A stretch of 64,000 bases of DNA from CAZNSX01 sp964575845. GTDB lineage: Bacteria > UBA8248 > CAZNSX01. Made by a program: the position numbers and the translations under genes. Where the stretch lies: contig CAZNSX010000005.1 in the NCBI GenBank assembly GCA_964575845.1, forward strand, positions 1 to 64,000, written 5' to 3'. This document shows, one piece after another, positions 1 to 9,023 of this stretch (the stretch's first letter is position 1; each line of letters starts with the position of its first letter). The notes beneath the pieces were generated by a model. That model did not search any database and was not told the DNA's origin. It saw nothing but the letters and a program-made list of their open reading frames with translations.

Positions 1-719
<719 letters not shown>

Positions 720-750
720 CAGGCGGATCAATTTTTTGGCTGAATTTCTC

Positions 751-779
751 TTGAAAATTAGTGTAAACTATGGTTTAAG
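751..779 (+). promoter_or_regulatory. Probable sigma-70 promoter for rpsB operon
   Basis: TTGAAA (751-756), a 17-base spacer and TTTAAG (774-779) sit in the A+T-rich gap between argJ and rpsB. The -35 matches five of six consensus bases and the -10 matches four. The position fits a start for the rpsB-tsf-pyrH transcript with a leader of about 80 bases. Confidence 0.45.
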
Positions 780-823
780 AAAATGTTAGATAAAGGGGAC
801 TTTTTCTTCTAAAAGGATTGAAG

Positions 824-840
824 GAGGGCTGAAGGCCCTC
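824..840 (+). promoter_or_regulatory. Leader hairpin upstream of rpsB
   Basis: GAGGGC (824-829) and GCCCTC (835-840) form a perfect 6-bp stem with a 5-base loop. The stem is followed by AAAAAA, so it is not an intrinsic terminator for this strand. It ends ten bases before the GGAGGTGA Shine-Dalgarno of rpsB. A role in S2 autoregulation is possible but is inference. Confidence 0.35.
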
Positions 841-864
841 AAAAAATACGGAGGTGAAAGCTAT

Positions 865-1632
865 TTGGCGGTTATAAGGATGAAGGAACTTCTCGAGGCG
901 GGTTCACACTTCGGGCACCAGACAAATCGCTGGAACCCGAAGATGAGAAAATATATTTACGGCTCACGTGACGGGATTTACATAATTGACCTCCAGAAGA
1001 CCGTTCAGAAATTAGAAGAAGCGCATGGATTCGTGAAATCCTTGGCCTCCGAGGGCGAGAGCATCCTTTTCGTCGCTACCAAGAAGCAGGCCCAGGGAGC
1101 TGTCCAGGAGCAAGCCGAGCGCTGCGGCATGCCCTGGGTCACCAAGCGCTGGCTGGGAGGAACCCTCACCAACTTCTCCACCGTAAAGCGCAGCATTAAC
1201 CGTTTTGAGGAGCTTGAGACCATGATAGCCGACGGCACGATGGAACTGCTGACAAAAAAGGAGGCCATCAAGCGGAATAAAGAAAGGGAGCGGCTAGCCA
1301 AGTTCATCGGGGGGATCAGGAATATGAAGTCCCTCCCCAAGGCGGTTTACATCGTGGATACTCGCAAGGAACGTATAGCCCTTAATGAGGCCATCAAGCT
1401 GGGTATCCCTGTTATTGCCATCGTCGATACTAACTGTGACCCCGATGGGGTCCGTCACGTGCTGCCCGCAAACGATGATGCGATCCGGTCCATCCGGCTG
1501 ATGACCTCCAAGATCGCTGATGCCGTCCTGGAAGGTAAGGGCCTAAGCCAGGGAGAGGAAGAGGCTGAGGGGATGCCGGCGGAGGCTGCCGCTGACATCG
1601 AGGAAGAAGTAGCTTCTGATGGAGAAAAATAG
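865..1632 (+). CDS. rpsB: 30S ribosomal protein S2
   Basis: S2 sits on the back of the 30S subunit between head and body. The 255-residue product begins with the family motif KELLEAGSHFGHQTNRWNPKM and contains WLGGTLTNF and the KLGIPVIAIVDTNCDP segment. The C-terminal tail after about residue 225 is acidic, as in many S2 proteins. The start is TTG at 865, chosen because GGAGGTGA lies just upstream and the next Met falls inside the conserved N-terminus. It opens the rpsB-tsf-pyrH-frr operon and its stop abuts the tsf start. Confidence 0.97.
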   Translation: MAVIRMKELLEAGSHFGHQTNRWNPKMRKYIYGSRDGIYIIDLQKTVQKLEEAHGFVKSLASEGESILFVATKKQAQGAVQEQAERCGMPWVTKRWLGGTLTNFSTVKRSINRFEELETMIADGTMELLTKKEAIKRNKERERLAKFIGGIRNMKSLPKAVYIVDTRKERIALNEAIKLGIPVIAIVDTNCDPDGVRHVLPANDDAIRSIRLMTSKIADAVLEGKGLSQGEEEAEGMPAEAAADIEEEVASDGEK

Positions 1633-2247
1633 ATGCAGGTCAGCGCTTCCGAGGTGAAAGAACTCCGCGATCGAACCGGAGCCGGCTTCATGGATTGTAA
1701 GGAGGCCCTCCAGGAGGCCAATGGCGACATGGAAAAGGCTCTGCTCTACCTTCGCCAAAGGGGCCTATCCAAAGCCCAGCGAAAAGTGGAGCGGGCCGCC
1801 ACCGAAGGGGTGGTGGCCTCTTACATCCATCACGGCAGCCGGGTGGGCGTGCTCATAGAAGTGAACTGCGAGACCGATTTCGTCGCCCGCAATTCCGAGT
1901 TTCAGCAGCTGGTCAAGGAGCTGGCCATGCAGGTGGCCGCAAGTAGGCCCCGCTGGATGAGTCGCGAGGACGTTCCTTCCGAGGAGCTGGATAAGGAGAG
2001 GGAGGTCCTCACCCTCCAGGCCAAGGGGACGGGGAAACCGGATGCCGTTGTGGAAAAGATGGTCGCAGGCCGAATGGAAAAGTTTTTCAAAGAGAACTGC
2101 CTGATGGAGCAGCCCTTTATCAAGGACCCGGAGATAGATGTGGCCGGCCACGTAAGAGGGATCATAGCTAAGTTGGGAGAAAATATAGTGGTTCGGCGCT
2201 TCGAGCGATACGAGCTCGGAGAGAGCCTTCCCCAGGCCTCAGCGTAA
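1633..2247 (+). CDS. tsf: Elongation factor Ts
   Basis: EF-Ts is the GDP-exchange factor for EF-Tu. The 204-residue protein has the N-terminal UBA-like domain (VKELRDRTGAGFMDCKEAL, about residues 8-26) with the TGAG-MDCK contact region, followed by the core motif NCETDFVARN near residue 80. It is shorter than the E. coli protein (about 280 residues) and resembles the short one-core forms such as that of Thermus. The ATG follows the rpsB stop with no gap, so the two are probably translationally coupled. Confidence 0.97.
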   Translation: MQVSASEVKELRDRTGAGFMDCKEALQEANGDMEKALLYLRQRGLSKAQRKVERAATEGVVASYIHHGSRVGVLIEVNCETDFVARNSEFQQLVKELAMQVAASRPRWMSREDVPSEELDKEREVLTLQAKGTGKPDAVVEKMVAGRMEKFFKENCLMEQPFIKDPEIDVAGHVRGIIAKLGENIVVRRFERYELGESLPQASA

Positions 2248-2251
2248 GTTC

Positions 2252-2965
2252 ATGCTGAAATACCAGCGGATCCTCTTGAAGTTGAGCGGCGAAGCTCTTG
2301 TCGGCAAGCAGGGCTATGGCACCGACCCCGTCGTGATGCGAACTGTGGCAAAAGAGATCGAAGAGATCCAAAATATGGGGGCGGAGACGGCGGTGGTCAT
2401 CGGCGGCGGGAACATTTTCCGAGGAGTGGCGGCGGCAGAGCTAGGCATGGAGAGGGTTACCGCCGACTATATGGGGATGCTGGCCACAGTGATCAACGGC
2501 CTCGCCCTGCAGGATGCTTTGGAGAAGCTGGGGGTCATGACCCGGGTGCAGAGTGCCATCGCTATGCAGGAGTTATGCGAGCCTTACATCCGGCGCAGGG
2601 CCATCCGCCATCTGGAGAAGCGTCGGGTAGTGATCTTCGCCGGGGGAACGGGGAACCCATACTTCACCACCGATACGGCCGCGTCCCTCAGGGCCATTGA
2701 GATAGATGCTGAGATAATAATGAAAGCCACCAAGGTTGACGGGGTTTACACCTCGGACCCTTTTGTGGATGCCACCGCCAAGAAGATCGAGACTCTAAAC
2801 TACATCGAGGTCCTGCAGCGTGGACTCAAGGTCATGGACGCCACCGCAATATCCCTCTGCATGGAGAATCAGCTCCCGATCATAGTCTTCAACCTCACCG
2901 AGAACGGCAGCCTGCGCAGGGTGCTTATGGGGGAGAAGGTGGGAACCCTGGTGGGTTCTATCTGA
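2252..2965 (+). CDS. pyrH: UMP kinase
   Basis: PyrH phosphorylates UMP to UDP with ATP and is a hexameric amino-acid-kinase-fold enzyme. The 237 residues show the fold's signatures: KLSGEAL near the N-terminus, the glycine loop VIGGGNIFRG, the UMP-site region DYMGMLATVING, the GGTGNPYFTTDTAA loop and the KATKVDGVY nucleotide motif. It lies five bases after tsf in the conserved order tsf-pyrH-frr. Confidence 0.97.
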   Translation: MLKYQRILLKLSGEALVGKQGYGTDPVVMRTVAKEIEEIQNMGAETAVVIGGGNIFRGVAAAELGMERVTADYMGMLATVINGLALQDALEKLGVMTRVQSAIAMQELCEPYIRRRAIRHLEKRRVVIFAGGTGNPYFTTDTAASLRAIEIDAEIIMKATKVDGVYTSDPFVDATAKKIETLNYIEVLQRGLKVMDATAISLCMENQLPIIVFNLTENGSLRRVLMGEKVGTLVGSI

Positions 2966-2992
2966 GGGGGTACTTAAGAGAGGAGAAAGCTC

Positions 2993-3547
2993 TTGGAAGC
3001 AATCTTCAAGGAGACCAAGAGGCGCATGGCTGGTGCCATTGACTCCCTGAAGGCGGAGCTCGGTAAGGTCAGAACGGGGAGAGCGTCGGTCTCCCTTCTG
3101 GACAGCATAAAGGTGGACTATTACGGTACCCCTACTCCCCTCAAGCAGGTGGCAAATCTGTCCGTTCCTGAGAGTCGCCTCATCGTTGTCCAGCCCTGGG
3201 ACCAATCCATACTCAGGGAGATCGAGAAGGCCATCCTGCGCTCGGAGCTTGGCCTGACCCCTTCCAACGATGGCAAGCTAATACGAATTTCCATCCCGCT
3301 CCTCACGGAAGAGCGGCGTCGGGAGCTGGTGAAGGTGGTTCGCAGGATGGCCGAGGAGCACCGGGTCTCTGTGCGAAACATCCGGCGCGACAGCAACGAG
3401 GCCCTCAAGGAGATGCAAAAGAAAAAAGAACTTTCGGAGGACGACTTACATCGGGGACAATCGGAGGTTCAGAAGACAACCACCCAATTCATCGAGGAGG
3501 TCGATAACCTCACGGCCAAGAAAGAGCAGGAGGTCATGGAGGTGTGA
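2993..3547 (+). CDS. frr: Ribosome recycling factor
   Basis: RRF, with EF-G, splits post-termination ribosomes. The 184-residue length is typical. Conserved segments include ELGKVRTGRAS, the YYGTPTPLKQVANLS hinge strand and VRNIRRDSNEALK in the three-helix bundle. The start is TTG at 2993, preceded by AGAGGAG; no better-placed ATG exists before the conserved region. Confidence 0.97.
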   Translation: MEAIFKETKRRMAGAIDSLKAELGKVRTGRASVSLLDSIKVDYYGTPTPLKQVANLSVPESRLIVVQPWDQSILREIEKAILRSELGLTPSNDGKLIRISIPLLTEERRRELVKVVRRMAEEHRVSVRNIRRDSNEALKEMQKKKELSEDDLHRGQSEVQKTTTQFIEEVDNLTAKKEQEVMEV

Positions 3548-3634
3548 GGGAAATCCCGCCGCCCAGTTCCTCTCGGCGCCTCTTCCCATTGAGCTAGAGC
3601 TCCTATCCGTTTGCAAGAGCGGGAGTCGGAGTCC

Positions 3635-4396
3635 GTGGCCAGAAAAGATGCGTCCTCTATGATTGACCTTGCTCGTCTCCCTCGCCACATCGCCGTAATC
3701 ATGGACGGTAACGGCCGCTGGGCCAAGAAACGGCTGCTCCCCCGCATTGCAGGCCATCGGGAAGGGGTTAAGGCGGTGGACCGGGTGGTTAGCCACTGTC
3801 GGAAGCTGGGCATCGAAGCCCTGACCCTTTACTCCTTCTCGGCAGAGAACTGGAGCCGTCCCCGGGAGGAGATCGGAGCCCTGTGGGATATCTTGGCCGA
3901 ATACCTTCGCCGCGAACTCGATAGGATGCTTAGGGAAGACATCCGTTTCAACACCATAGGTCATATTCACGAGCTTCCGGAATTTGCCCAGCGCATTGTT
4001 GCCGATGCCCAGGAGAAGACGAAGGAGCGTCGGGGCATGATTCTCACTCTGGCTCTAAGCTACGGGGCGCGGCAAGAAATCTTGGATGCGGCAAGAGCCT
4101 TAGCCTCCCGGGCCAAGGAGGGACTCCTTGAGCCCTCAGAAATAGACGCCCCTGTTTTTGAAAGCTATCTGAACACGGCGCCGCTTCCAGAGGTGGACCT
4201 CCTCATCCGCACGAGCGGCGAACTCCGCATAAGTAACTTCCTGCTCTGGCAGCTCGCCTATACGGAGCTCTACTTCACCGACACCCTCTGGCCTGATTTC
4301 GATGAGAGAGAGCTGGAGCGAGCCATCCTGGAGTTCCAAAAACGTCACCGTCGTTTTGGGTTAACGGCGGAGCAAGTGGCCCCCAGGGAGGGATAG
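3635..4396 (+). CDS. uppS: Isoprenyl (undecaprenyl) diphosphate synthase
   Basis: UppS builds the C55 lipid carrier for peptidoglycan from farnesyl and isopentenyl diphosphates. The motifs are complete: IMDGNGRWAKK with the Mg-binding Asp, GHREGVKAVD, LTLYSFSAENWSRP and the C-terminal RTSGE-R-SNFLLWQ-AYTELYF-WPDF block. Start choice is uncertain. GTG at 3635 has a GGAGT upstream, while TTG 3611 and ATG 3659 are in frame. It precedes cdsA and dxr, so lipid-carrier, phospholipid and isoprenoid genes are grouped. Confidence 0.95.
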   Translation: MARKDASSMIDLARLPRHIAVIMDGNGRWAKKRLLPRIAGHREGVKAVDRVVSHCRKLGIEALTLYSFSAENWSRPREEIGALWDILAEYLRRELDRMLREDIRFNTIGHIHELPEFAQRIVADAQEKTKERRGMILTLALSYGARQEILDAARALASRAKEGLLEPSEIDAPVFESYLNTAPLPEVDLLIRTSGELRISNFLLWQLAYTELYFTDTLWPDFDERELERAILEFQKRHRRFGLTAEQVAPREG

Positions 4397-4405
4397 AGGG
4401 CCCCT

Positions 4406-5200
4406 GTGAAGCGGGTTCTATCGGCCGTCATAGCCATTCCCCCCTTTGTGCTCCTTGTAGCCCTCGGCCCGCCCTCGGTTTTTGCGCTAATCATAGGGGC
4501 CGCCGTGATGGTGGGAACCTGGGAATTTCACACTATTGCACGCTATGGCCACATTCCTGCAGACCCCTGGATGGGCTACCTTCTGGCGGCGTGCCTCAGC
4601 CTTGCTTTTTATGCCGGGAACCCGCTATACTTGGCTGCCGCCGTTACGCTCGCCCTGCTTTTGCTCTGCGGGCGCTGGCTCACTGCAGGGGGGTCGCCCA
4701 AGGAGTCGGTTGAGGCTATTGCCCTGACCCTTCTCGGGACCTTTTTCGTGGCATGGACCATGGGCCACCTCATCTGGCTCAGGGCATATCCCCGGGGACA
4801 GGCCTATATCTTCTTCCTCTTTTTGGTCGTCTGGGTCGGCGATACCGCTGCATTCTATGTGGGCAGGGCTCTGGGAAAGCATCCCCTCTGTCCGGCCATA
4901 AGTCCGAAGAAGACCATAGAGGGAGCTCTGGCGGGGCTTGGGGGAAGCGTCGGCGCTTCGCTCTTGGCCAGCTGGTGGTTCCTGCCCCTGGGAGGAGAAG
5001 GGCGGGCTCTTTTCCTGGGCTTGGCTCTGGGCGCTCTGGGGCAATCGGGAGACCTCAGCGAATCCCTGCTCAAGCGATGGGCAGGCCTCAAGGATGCGGG
5101 GACCGTCATTCCCGGCCACGGCGGGCTTCTGGATCGCGTGGATAGTATTCTTTTTGCAGGACCCGTCTGGTATTATTATATTCATTGGACGGGCCTTTGA
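4406..5200 (+). CDS. cdsA: Phosphatidate cytidylyltransferase
   Basis: CdsA makes CDP-diacylglycerol, the precursor of all phospholipids, in the inner membrane. The 264-residue protein has many hydrophobic segments and ends with the family signature S-LLKRWAGLKDAG-PGHGGLLDRVDS, including the catalytic Asp pair. The start is GTG 4406. It sits nine bases after uppS. Phosphatidylglycerophosphatase (6394) is two genes downstream, so two steps of phospholipid synthesis share the operon. Confidence 0.95.
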   Translation: MKRVLSAVIAIPPFVLLVALGPPSVFALIIGAAVMVGTWEFHTIARYGHIPADPWMGYLLAACLSLAFYAGNPLYLAAAVTLALLLLCGRWLTAGGSPKESVEAIALTLLGTFFVAWTMGHLIWLRAYPRGQAYIFFLFLVVWVGDTAAFYVGRALGKHPLCPAISPKKTIEGALAGLGGSVGASLLASWWFLPLGGEGRALFLGLALGALGQSGDLSESLLKRWAGLKDAGTVIPGHGGLLDRVDSILFAGPVWYYYIHWTGL

Positions 5201-5227
5201 TCGCCATCGCGCCCTTCAGTATTTGCC

Positions 5228-6397
5228 ATGCGAAAACGGGTCGCAATCCTTGGTTCCACAGGCTCCATCGGCCAAAGTGCCCTCGATGTCATAGAAGAGA
5301 ACCCAGATAAGTTCCAAGTGGTAGGGCTGGCGGCCCGGCGCAACATGGAGTCCCTGGCCGCGCAGGTGCGCCACTTTCGGCCACTCCTCGTCTCCCTCTA
5401 TGAGGAGGAGAGGGCGTGTGGGCTCAGGTCAATGGTCGATGGAACGGGCGTGCGGGTGGAGAGCGGCATGGAGGGGCTCATCAGCGTCGCCACCCTGCCG
5501 GAGGCCGAGCTGGTCCTTTCGGCCATAGGCGGGGCGGCGGGTCTCCTTCCAACCATATCGGGCGTGGAAATGGGAAAGGATGTAGCCCTGGCGAACAAAG
5601 AGGTCTTGGTCATGGCCGGTGAGCTGTTGATGGTTGCGGCCCGGGGGCGCTCGCGGATAATTCCCGTGGATAGCGAGCATAGTGCGGTGGACCAGGCCCT
5701 GGACGGGAGGGACCGCTCCGAAGTTAGCAGGCTTATCCTCACGGCCTCCGGAGGCCCCTTCCGGGGTCTTTCTGAAGCGGACCTCTCTCAGGTGACGCCC
5801 GAGGCCGCCCTCCGCCATCCCCGGTGGAAGATGGGCGAGAAGGTAACGGTCGATTCGGCCACCTTGATGAATAAAGGTCTGGAGGTCATCGAGGCCCACT
5901 GGCTCTTCGGGATAGAGGCGGGGAGAATTGAGGTGCTCATTCATCCGCAGAGCATCGTGCATGCCATGGTGGAGTTTAAAGATGGCTCTCTCCTGGCTCA
6001 GCTCAGCGTGCCCGACATGCGCCTTCCCATCGCCCGAGCCCTGGCCTATCCCGAGAGGCTTGAAACCGTGGTTCCTCGCCTGGACCTCGCTGAAGTTAAG
6101 ACTCTCACCTTTGAACGTCCCGATATCGGGCGCTTCCCTTGCCTTCATTGTGCTTATGAGGCCTTGGAGGCGGGGGGCACCATGCCGGCTGTGCTCAACG
6201 CCGCCAACGAGGTGGCGGTGGAGGCTTTTCTTTCCAGAAGAACCAGCTTTGCCAATATCTCCTGCGTGATAAGGGAGACCATGGACGCTCACGTGAGCCG
6301 GAAAGTGTCGTGTCTCGATGAGGTCTTGACGGCGGATGCGTGGGCCAGAGGTTACACCCGCGCCGCTTTGGCTAAGCGCCACGGAGAGAAAGTTTGA
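5228..6397 (+). CDS. dxr: 1-deoxy-D-xylulose 5-phosphate reductoisomerase
   Basis: Dxr converts DXP to 2-C-methylerythritol 4-phosphate with NADPH, the committed MEP-pathway step. The 389-residue protein shows the NADPH loop ILGSTGSIGQSALDVI, the NKEVLVMAGE segment, the metal-site motif PVDSEHSAVDQAL, the flexible loop with HPRWKMG and the MNKGLEVIEAHWLFG block. Its stop overlaps the pgpA start as TTGA. The rseP protease gene that usually follows dxr in proteobacteria is absent here. Confidence 0.97.
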   Translation: MRKRVAILGSTGSIGQSALDVIEENPDKFQVVGLAARRNMESLAAQVRHFRPLLVSLYEEERACGLRSMVDGTGVRVESGMEGLISVATLPEAELVLSAIGGAAGLLPTISGVEMGKDVALANKEVLVMAGELLMVAARGRSRIIPVDSEHSAVDQALDGRDRSEVSRLILTASGGPFRGLSEADLSQVTPEAALRHPRWKMGEKVTVDSATLMNKGLEVIEAHWLFGIEAGRIEVLIHPQSIVHAMVEFKDGSLLAQLSVPDMRLPIARALAYPERLETVVPRLDLAEVKTLTFERPDIGRFPCLHCAYEALEAGGTMPAVLNAANEVAVEAFLSRRTSFANISCVIRETMDAHVSRKVSCLDEVLTADAWARGYTRAALAKRHGEKV

Positions 6398-6879
6398 AGA
6401 ACCCGGTTGCTGGCAAGGGGGGCCAAGAACGGGCTATCCTCCTGGTGGCAACACTAGCCGGGCTTGGGCTTGTGCCCGTCCTGCCGGGGACGGTAGGGGC
6501 TGCGGCTGGCGTGGGCGCGGCTGTAGCTCTCCGAGCTTTGCCCCAATCCCTCGCCCTGGCCGCCATTGCAGCGGTGAGCCTCTTAGGCGTTTTGGCCTCG
6601 GGCCGGGCCGAGGCCATCCTGGGAGAAAGAGACCCGAAGCCAGTTGTTATTGACGAGCTTGCGGGCCAGCTCCTGGCCCTGTGGGCTATCCCCGTGACTG
6701 CAGCTTATCTGGTAGGGGGCTTCCTCCTCTTCCGGATACTGGACATACTGAAACCTATACCGGGCACGGAGAGGCTGAGGGGAGGATGGGGGGTAATGGC
6801 CGATGACCTGGTAGCTGGCGCTCTCACAAACCTTATCCTGCGGCTTGCAGGTGCCTTTTCCTGGAGGGAGTTCATTTGA
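6394..6879 (+). CDS. pgpA: Phosphatidylglycerophosphatase A
   Basis: PgpA removes phosphate from phosphatidylglycerophosphate to give phosphatidylglycerol in the inner membrane. The 161-residue hydrophobic protein carries PVVIDELAGQ with the acidic active-site residues, then DILKPIPG and GGWGVMADDLVAGA, which match the family. The start is TTG 6394, overlapping the dxr stop by four bases; the end overlaps pncC in the same way. With cdsA it places two phospholipid steps in this operon. Confidence 0.9.
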   Translation: MKNPVAGKGGQERAILLVATLAGLGLVPVLPGTVGAAAGVGAAVALRALPQSLALAAIAAVSLLGVLASGRAEAILGERDPKPVVIDELAGQLLALWAIPVTAAYLVGGFLLFRILDILKPIPGTERLRGGWGVMADDLVAGALTNLILRLAGAFSWREFI

Positions 6880-7361
6880 ACCTTGAGGAAGAGGTGGGGG
6901 AGATTCTCAGAGAACGAGACTTTACCCTGGCCACGGCCGAGTCCTGCACGGGGGGCCTCATCGGACACCGTATAACCAATGTTCCCGGAAGCTCTGACTA
7001 TTTCGAGCGGGGGCTCGTCACCTATAGCAATGCCTCCAAGATGGAGCTTCTGGGGGTTTCCGGGGTGACCCTGGAAAGGGAAGGGGCGGTGAGCGAGGCC
7101 ACAGCCCTCGCCATGGCCGAAGGGGTGAGGTCCGCGAGCAGAACTACTCTGGGCCTCAGCGTCACGGGCATAGCGGGTCCTTCGGGCGGAAGTGGGCTCA
7201 AGCCGGTGGGCACAGTTTTCATCGCGCTCTCAGGGCCTTGGGGTTCCCGCTGGCGGAGGTTCAACTTTAAGGGAACCAGGCGGGAGATTAAGGCCCAGAC
7301 GGCGGAGGCTGCCTTGGCTATGCTGAGAGATTACCTGAGGGAATCAGGTGGAAGAGCTTAG
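6876..7361 (+). CDS. pncC: CinA C-terminal-type nicotinamide-nucleotide amidohydrolase
   Basis: The 161-residue protein is the stand-alone CinA C-terminal domain, which deamidates nicotinamide mononucleotide for NAD salvage. The catalytic region TAESCTGGLIGHRIT-PGSS-YFERGLVTYSN and the later VTGIAGPSGG loop are intact. The N-terminal MoCF-like pyrophosphatase domain of full CinA is absent. It starts at TTG 6876 inside the pgpA stop and runs 14 bases into thpR. The cinA-thpR-recA order is known from other bacteria, sometimes linked to competence. Confidence 0.92.
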   Translation: MNLEEEVGEILRERDFTLATAESCTGGLIGHRITNVPGSSDYFERGLVTYSNASKMELLGVSGVTLEREGAVSEATALAMAEGVRSASRTTLGLSVTGIAGPSGGSGLKPVGTVFIALSGPWGSRWRRFNFKGTRREIKAQTAEAALAMLRDYLRESGGRA

Positions 7362-7986
7362 AGCCTTCATTGCAGCGCCCCTGTCTGCCAGCTGGCACCG
7401 GCAGATCGGGGCACTCCAAGAGATCTTAAGAGGCCGCAGGGTGCTCTCAGGATTCCGCTGGATTAAAGCAGATGGCATCCACCTGACCCTAAAGTTCCTC
7501 GGCAATATCCCTTCTGCGGCGGTGGCGGAGATAGCGGGGCGGATAGGGCCTCTCGTGTCAGGGAGGGCTCCCTTCTCCGTGTGCCTCACACGTCTTGGAG
7601 TCTTTCCGACCCCCAAGCGGCCACGCATTCTCTGGCTAGGCCCCCCTGACCCCGTGCCCGAGCTCAACGCTCTTCAGGGTGAAGTGGAGGATGCACTGGA
7701 GGGGCTGGGCTTCCCCAGAGAGAAGCGCTCCTTCAATGCTCACCTTACCATCGGCCGTGCCCGGGGAGAATCCCTGCCGGGAGGAGGGGCCGTGAGGCTC
7801 ATCGAGGCCCTCAGAGAAGGGGAGAAGAGCCTCCTCTCCAGAGAGGGGGGAAACCTGACATTGGAGGTGGCTAGGGTTATAATTTTCAAGAGTGTACTGA
7901 GGCCAGAGGGTGCCAGTTATTTCCCTCTGGTGGAACTTCCCCTTGAGGGAACGCCAGGAGCTTTCCCGGAAGGAGAGGACCTATGA
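7348..7986 (+). CDS. thpR: RNA 2',3'-cyclic phosphodiesterase
   Basis: This 2H phosphoesterase (old name 2'-5' RNA ligase) opens 2',3'-cyclic phosphates at RNA ends. Both catalytic H-x-T-x motifs are visible: HLTLKFLG near residue 48 and HLTIGRAR near residue 132. The 212-residue length is slightly long for the family. It starts at GTG 7348 within the pncC gene, and its stop overlaps the recA ATG as ATGA, suggesting coupled translation. Confidence 0.93.
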   Translation: MEELRAFIAAPLSASWHRQIGALQEILRGRRVLSGFRWIKADGIHLTLKFLGNIPSAAVAEIAGRIGPLVSGRAPFSVCLTRLGVFPTPKRPRILWLGPPDPVPELNALQGEVEDALEGLGFPREKRSFNAHLTIGRARGESLPGGGAVRLIEALREGEKSLLSREGGNLTLEVARVIIFKSVLRPEGASYFPLVELPLEGTPGAFPEGEDL

Positions 7987-9023
7987 AAGACGGGAAAGAT
8001 GAGAAGGAGAAGGCCTTGGGCCTGGCCTTTTCCCACATTGAAAGGCAGTTTGGGAAGGGGGCCATAATGCGCCTTGGCGAAGGAGCTCCTTTTGGGGAAG
8101 TGCCCATCATCTCCACAGGCTCCCTTTCCCTGGACGCCGCCCTGGGGATTGGGGGTGTCCCCCGCGGTCGGGTAACGGAAATCTTCGGCCCTGAGGCCTC
8201 GGGCAAGACCACCCTCGCCCTGCATATGATAGCCAACGCGCAGCAGGCAGGCGGCATTGCGGCCTTTATCGACGCGGAGCACGCTCTTGACCCGGCCTAC
8301 TCGAGAAAGCTCGGGGTCAAGACCGATGAGCTGGTCATCTCGCAGCCCGACTCCGGGGAGCAAGCCCTGGAGATAGCCGAGGTGCTCGTGCGAAGCGGTG
8401 CCCTCGATATAGTTGTTATCGATTCGGTTGCGGCCCTTGTCCCCAAGGCGGAGCTCGAAGGGGAGATGGGGGATGCCCACATGGGCCTTCAGGCACGCCT
8501 CATGAGCCAGGCCCTGCGGAAGCTCACCAGTGTCATCAGCAAGTCTAAGACCTCCGTTGTCTTCGTAAACCAGATCCGGCAGAGGATAGGGGTAATGTTC
8601 GGAAACCCCGAGACGACGACCGGGGGCTATGCCCTTAAATTCTACGCCTCCGTTCGGATGGACATCCGCCGAATCGCTGCGATAAAGGAGGGTGGCGATG
8701 TGGTGGGAAACCGCTGCCGGGTACGGGTGGTGAAGAACAAGCTGGCGCCTCCCTTCAAGGAGGCTGAATTTGACATCCTTTACGGCCGGGGGATCTCAAA
8801 GGAGGGGGACCTCCTGGACCTTGCGACCCAGCTGGAGTTGGTCCGTAAGACCGGTGCCTGGTATTCTTACCGCGAGGATCGAGTGGGACAGGGCCGTGAG
8901 AATGTCCGGCGCTTCCTGGAGGAAAACCGCGAGGTTTTAGCGGCTCTGGAGGGGGAGGTAAGAGAGAAACTCGGCTTGCGCGGCAAAGTACAAGCCGAGG
9001 CGCAAGAGGAGGAGGAAGCTTGA
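7983..9023 (+). CDS. recA: Recombinase A
   Basis: RecA drives strand exchange and LexA cleavage. The 346-residue protein has Walker A GPEASGKTT, the FIDAEHALDP motif, Walker B IVVIDSVAAL, loop 1 with GEMGDAHMGLQARLMSQALRK split around residues 155-175, and loop 2 MFGNPETTTGG. The C-terminus is acidic as expected. No SOS box is evident because it lies inside a continuous operon; recX follows with a TTGA overlap. Confidence 0.98.
   Translation: MKDGKDEKEKALGLAFSHIERQFGKGAIMRLGEGAPFGEVPIISTGSLSLDAALGIGGVPRGRVTEIFGPEASGKTTLALHMIANAQQAGGIAAFIDAEHALDPAYSRKLGVKTDELVISQPDSGEQALEIAEVLVRSGALDIVVIDSVAALVPKAELEGEMGDAHMGLQARLMSQALRKLTSVISKSKTSVVFVNQIRQRIGVMFGNPETTTGGYALKFYASVRMDIRRIAAIKEGGDVVGNRCRVRVVKNKLAPPFKEAEFDILYGRGISKEGDLLDLATQLELVRKTGAWYSYREDRVGQGRENVRRFLEENREVLAALEGEVREKLGLRGKVQAEAQEEEEA

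Noticed and set aside
7900..7982. LexA/SOS box for recA
   Set aside because: recA overlaps thpR and no CTG-N10-CAG or GAAC-type box stands out; transcription is probably from upstream.
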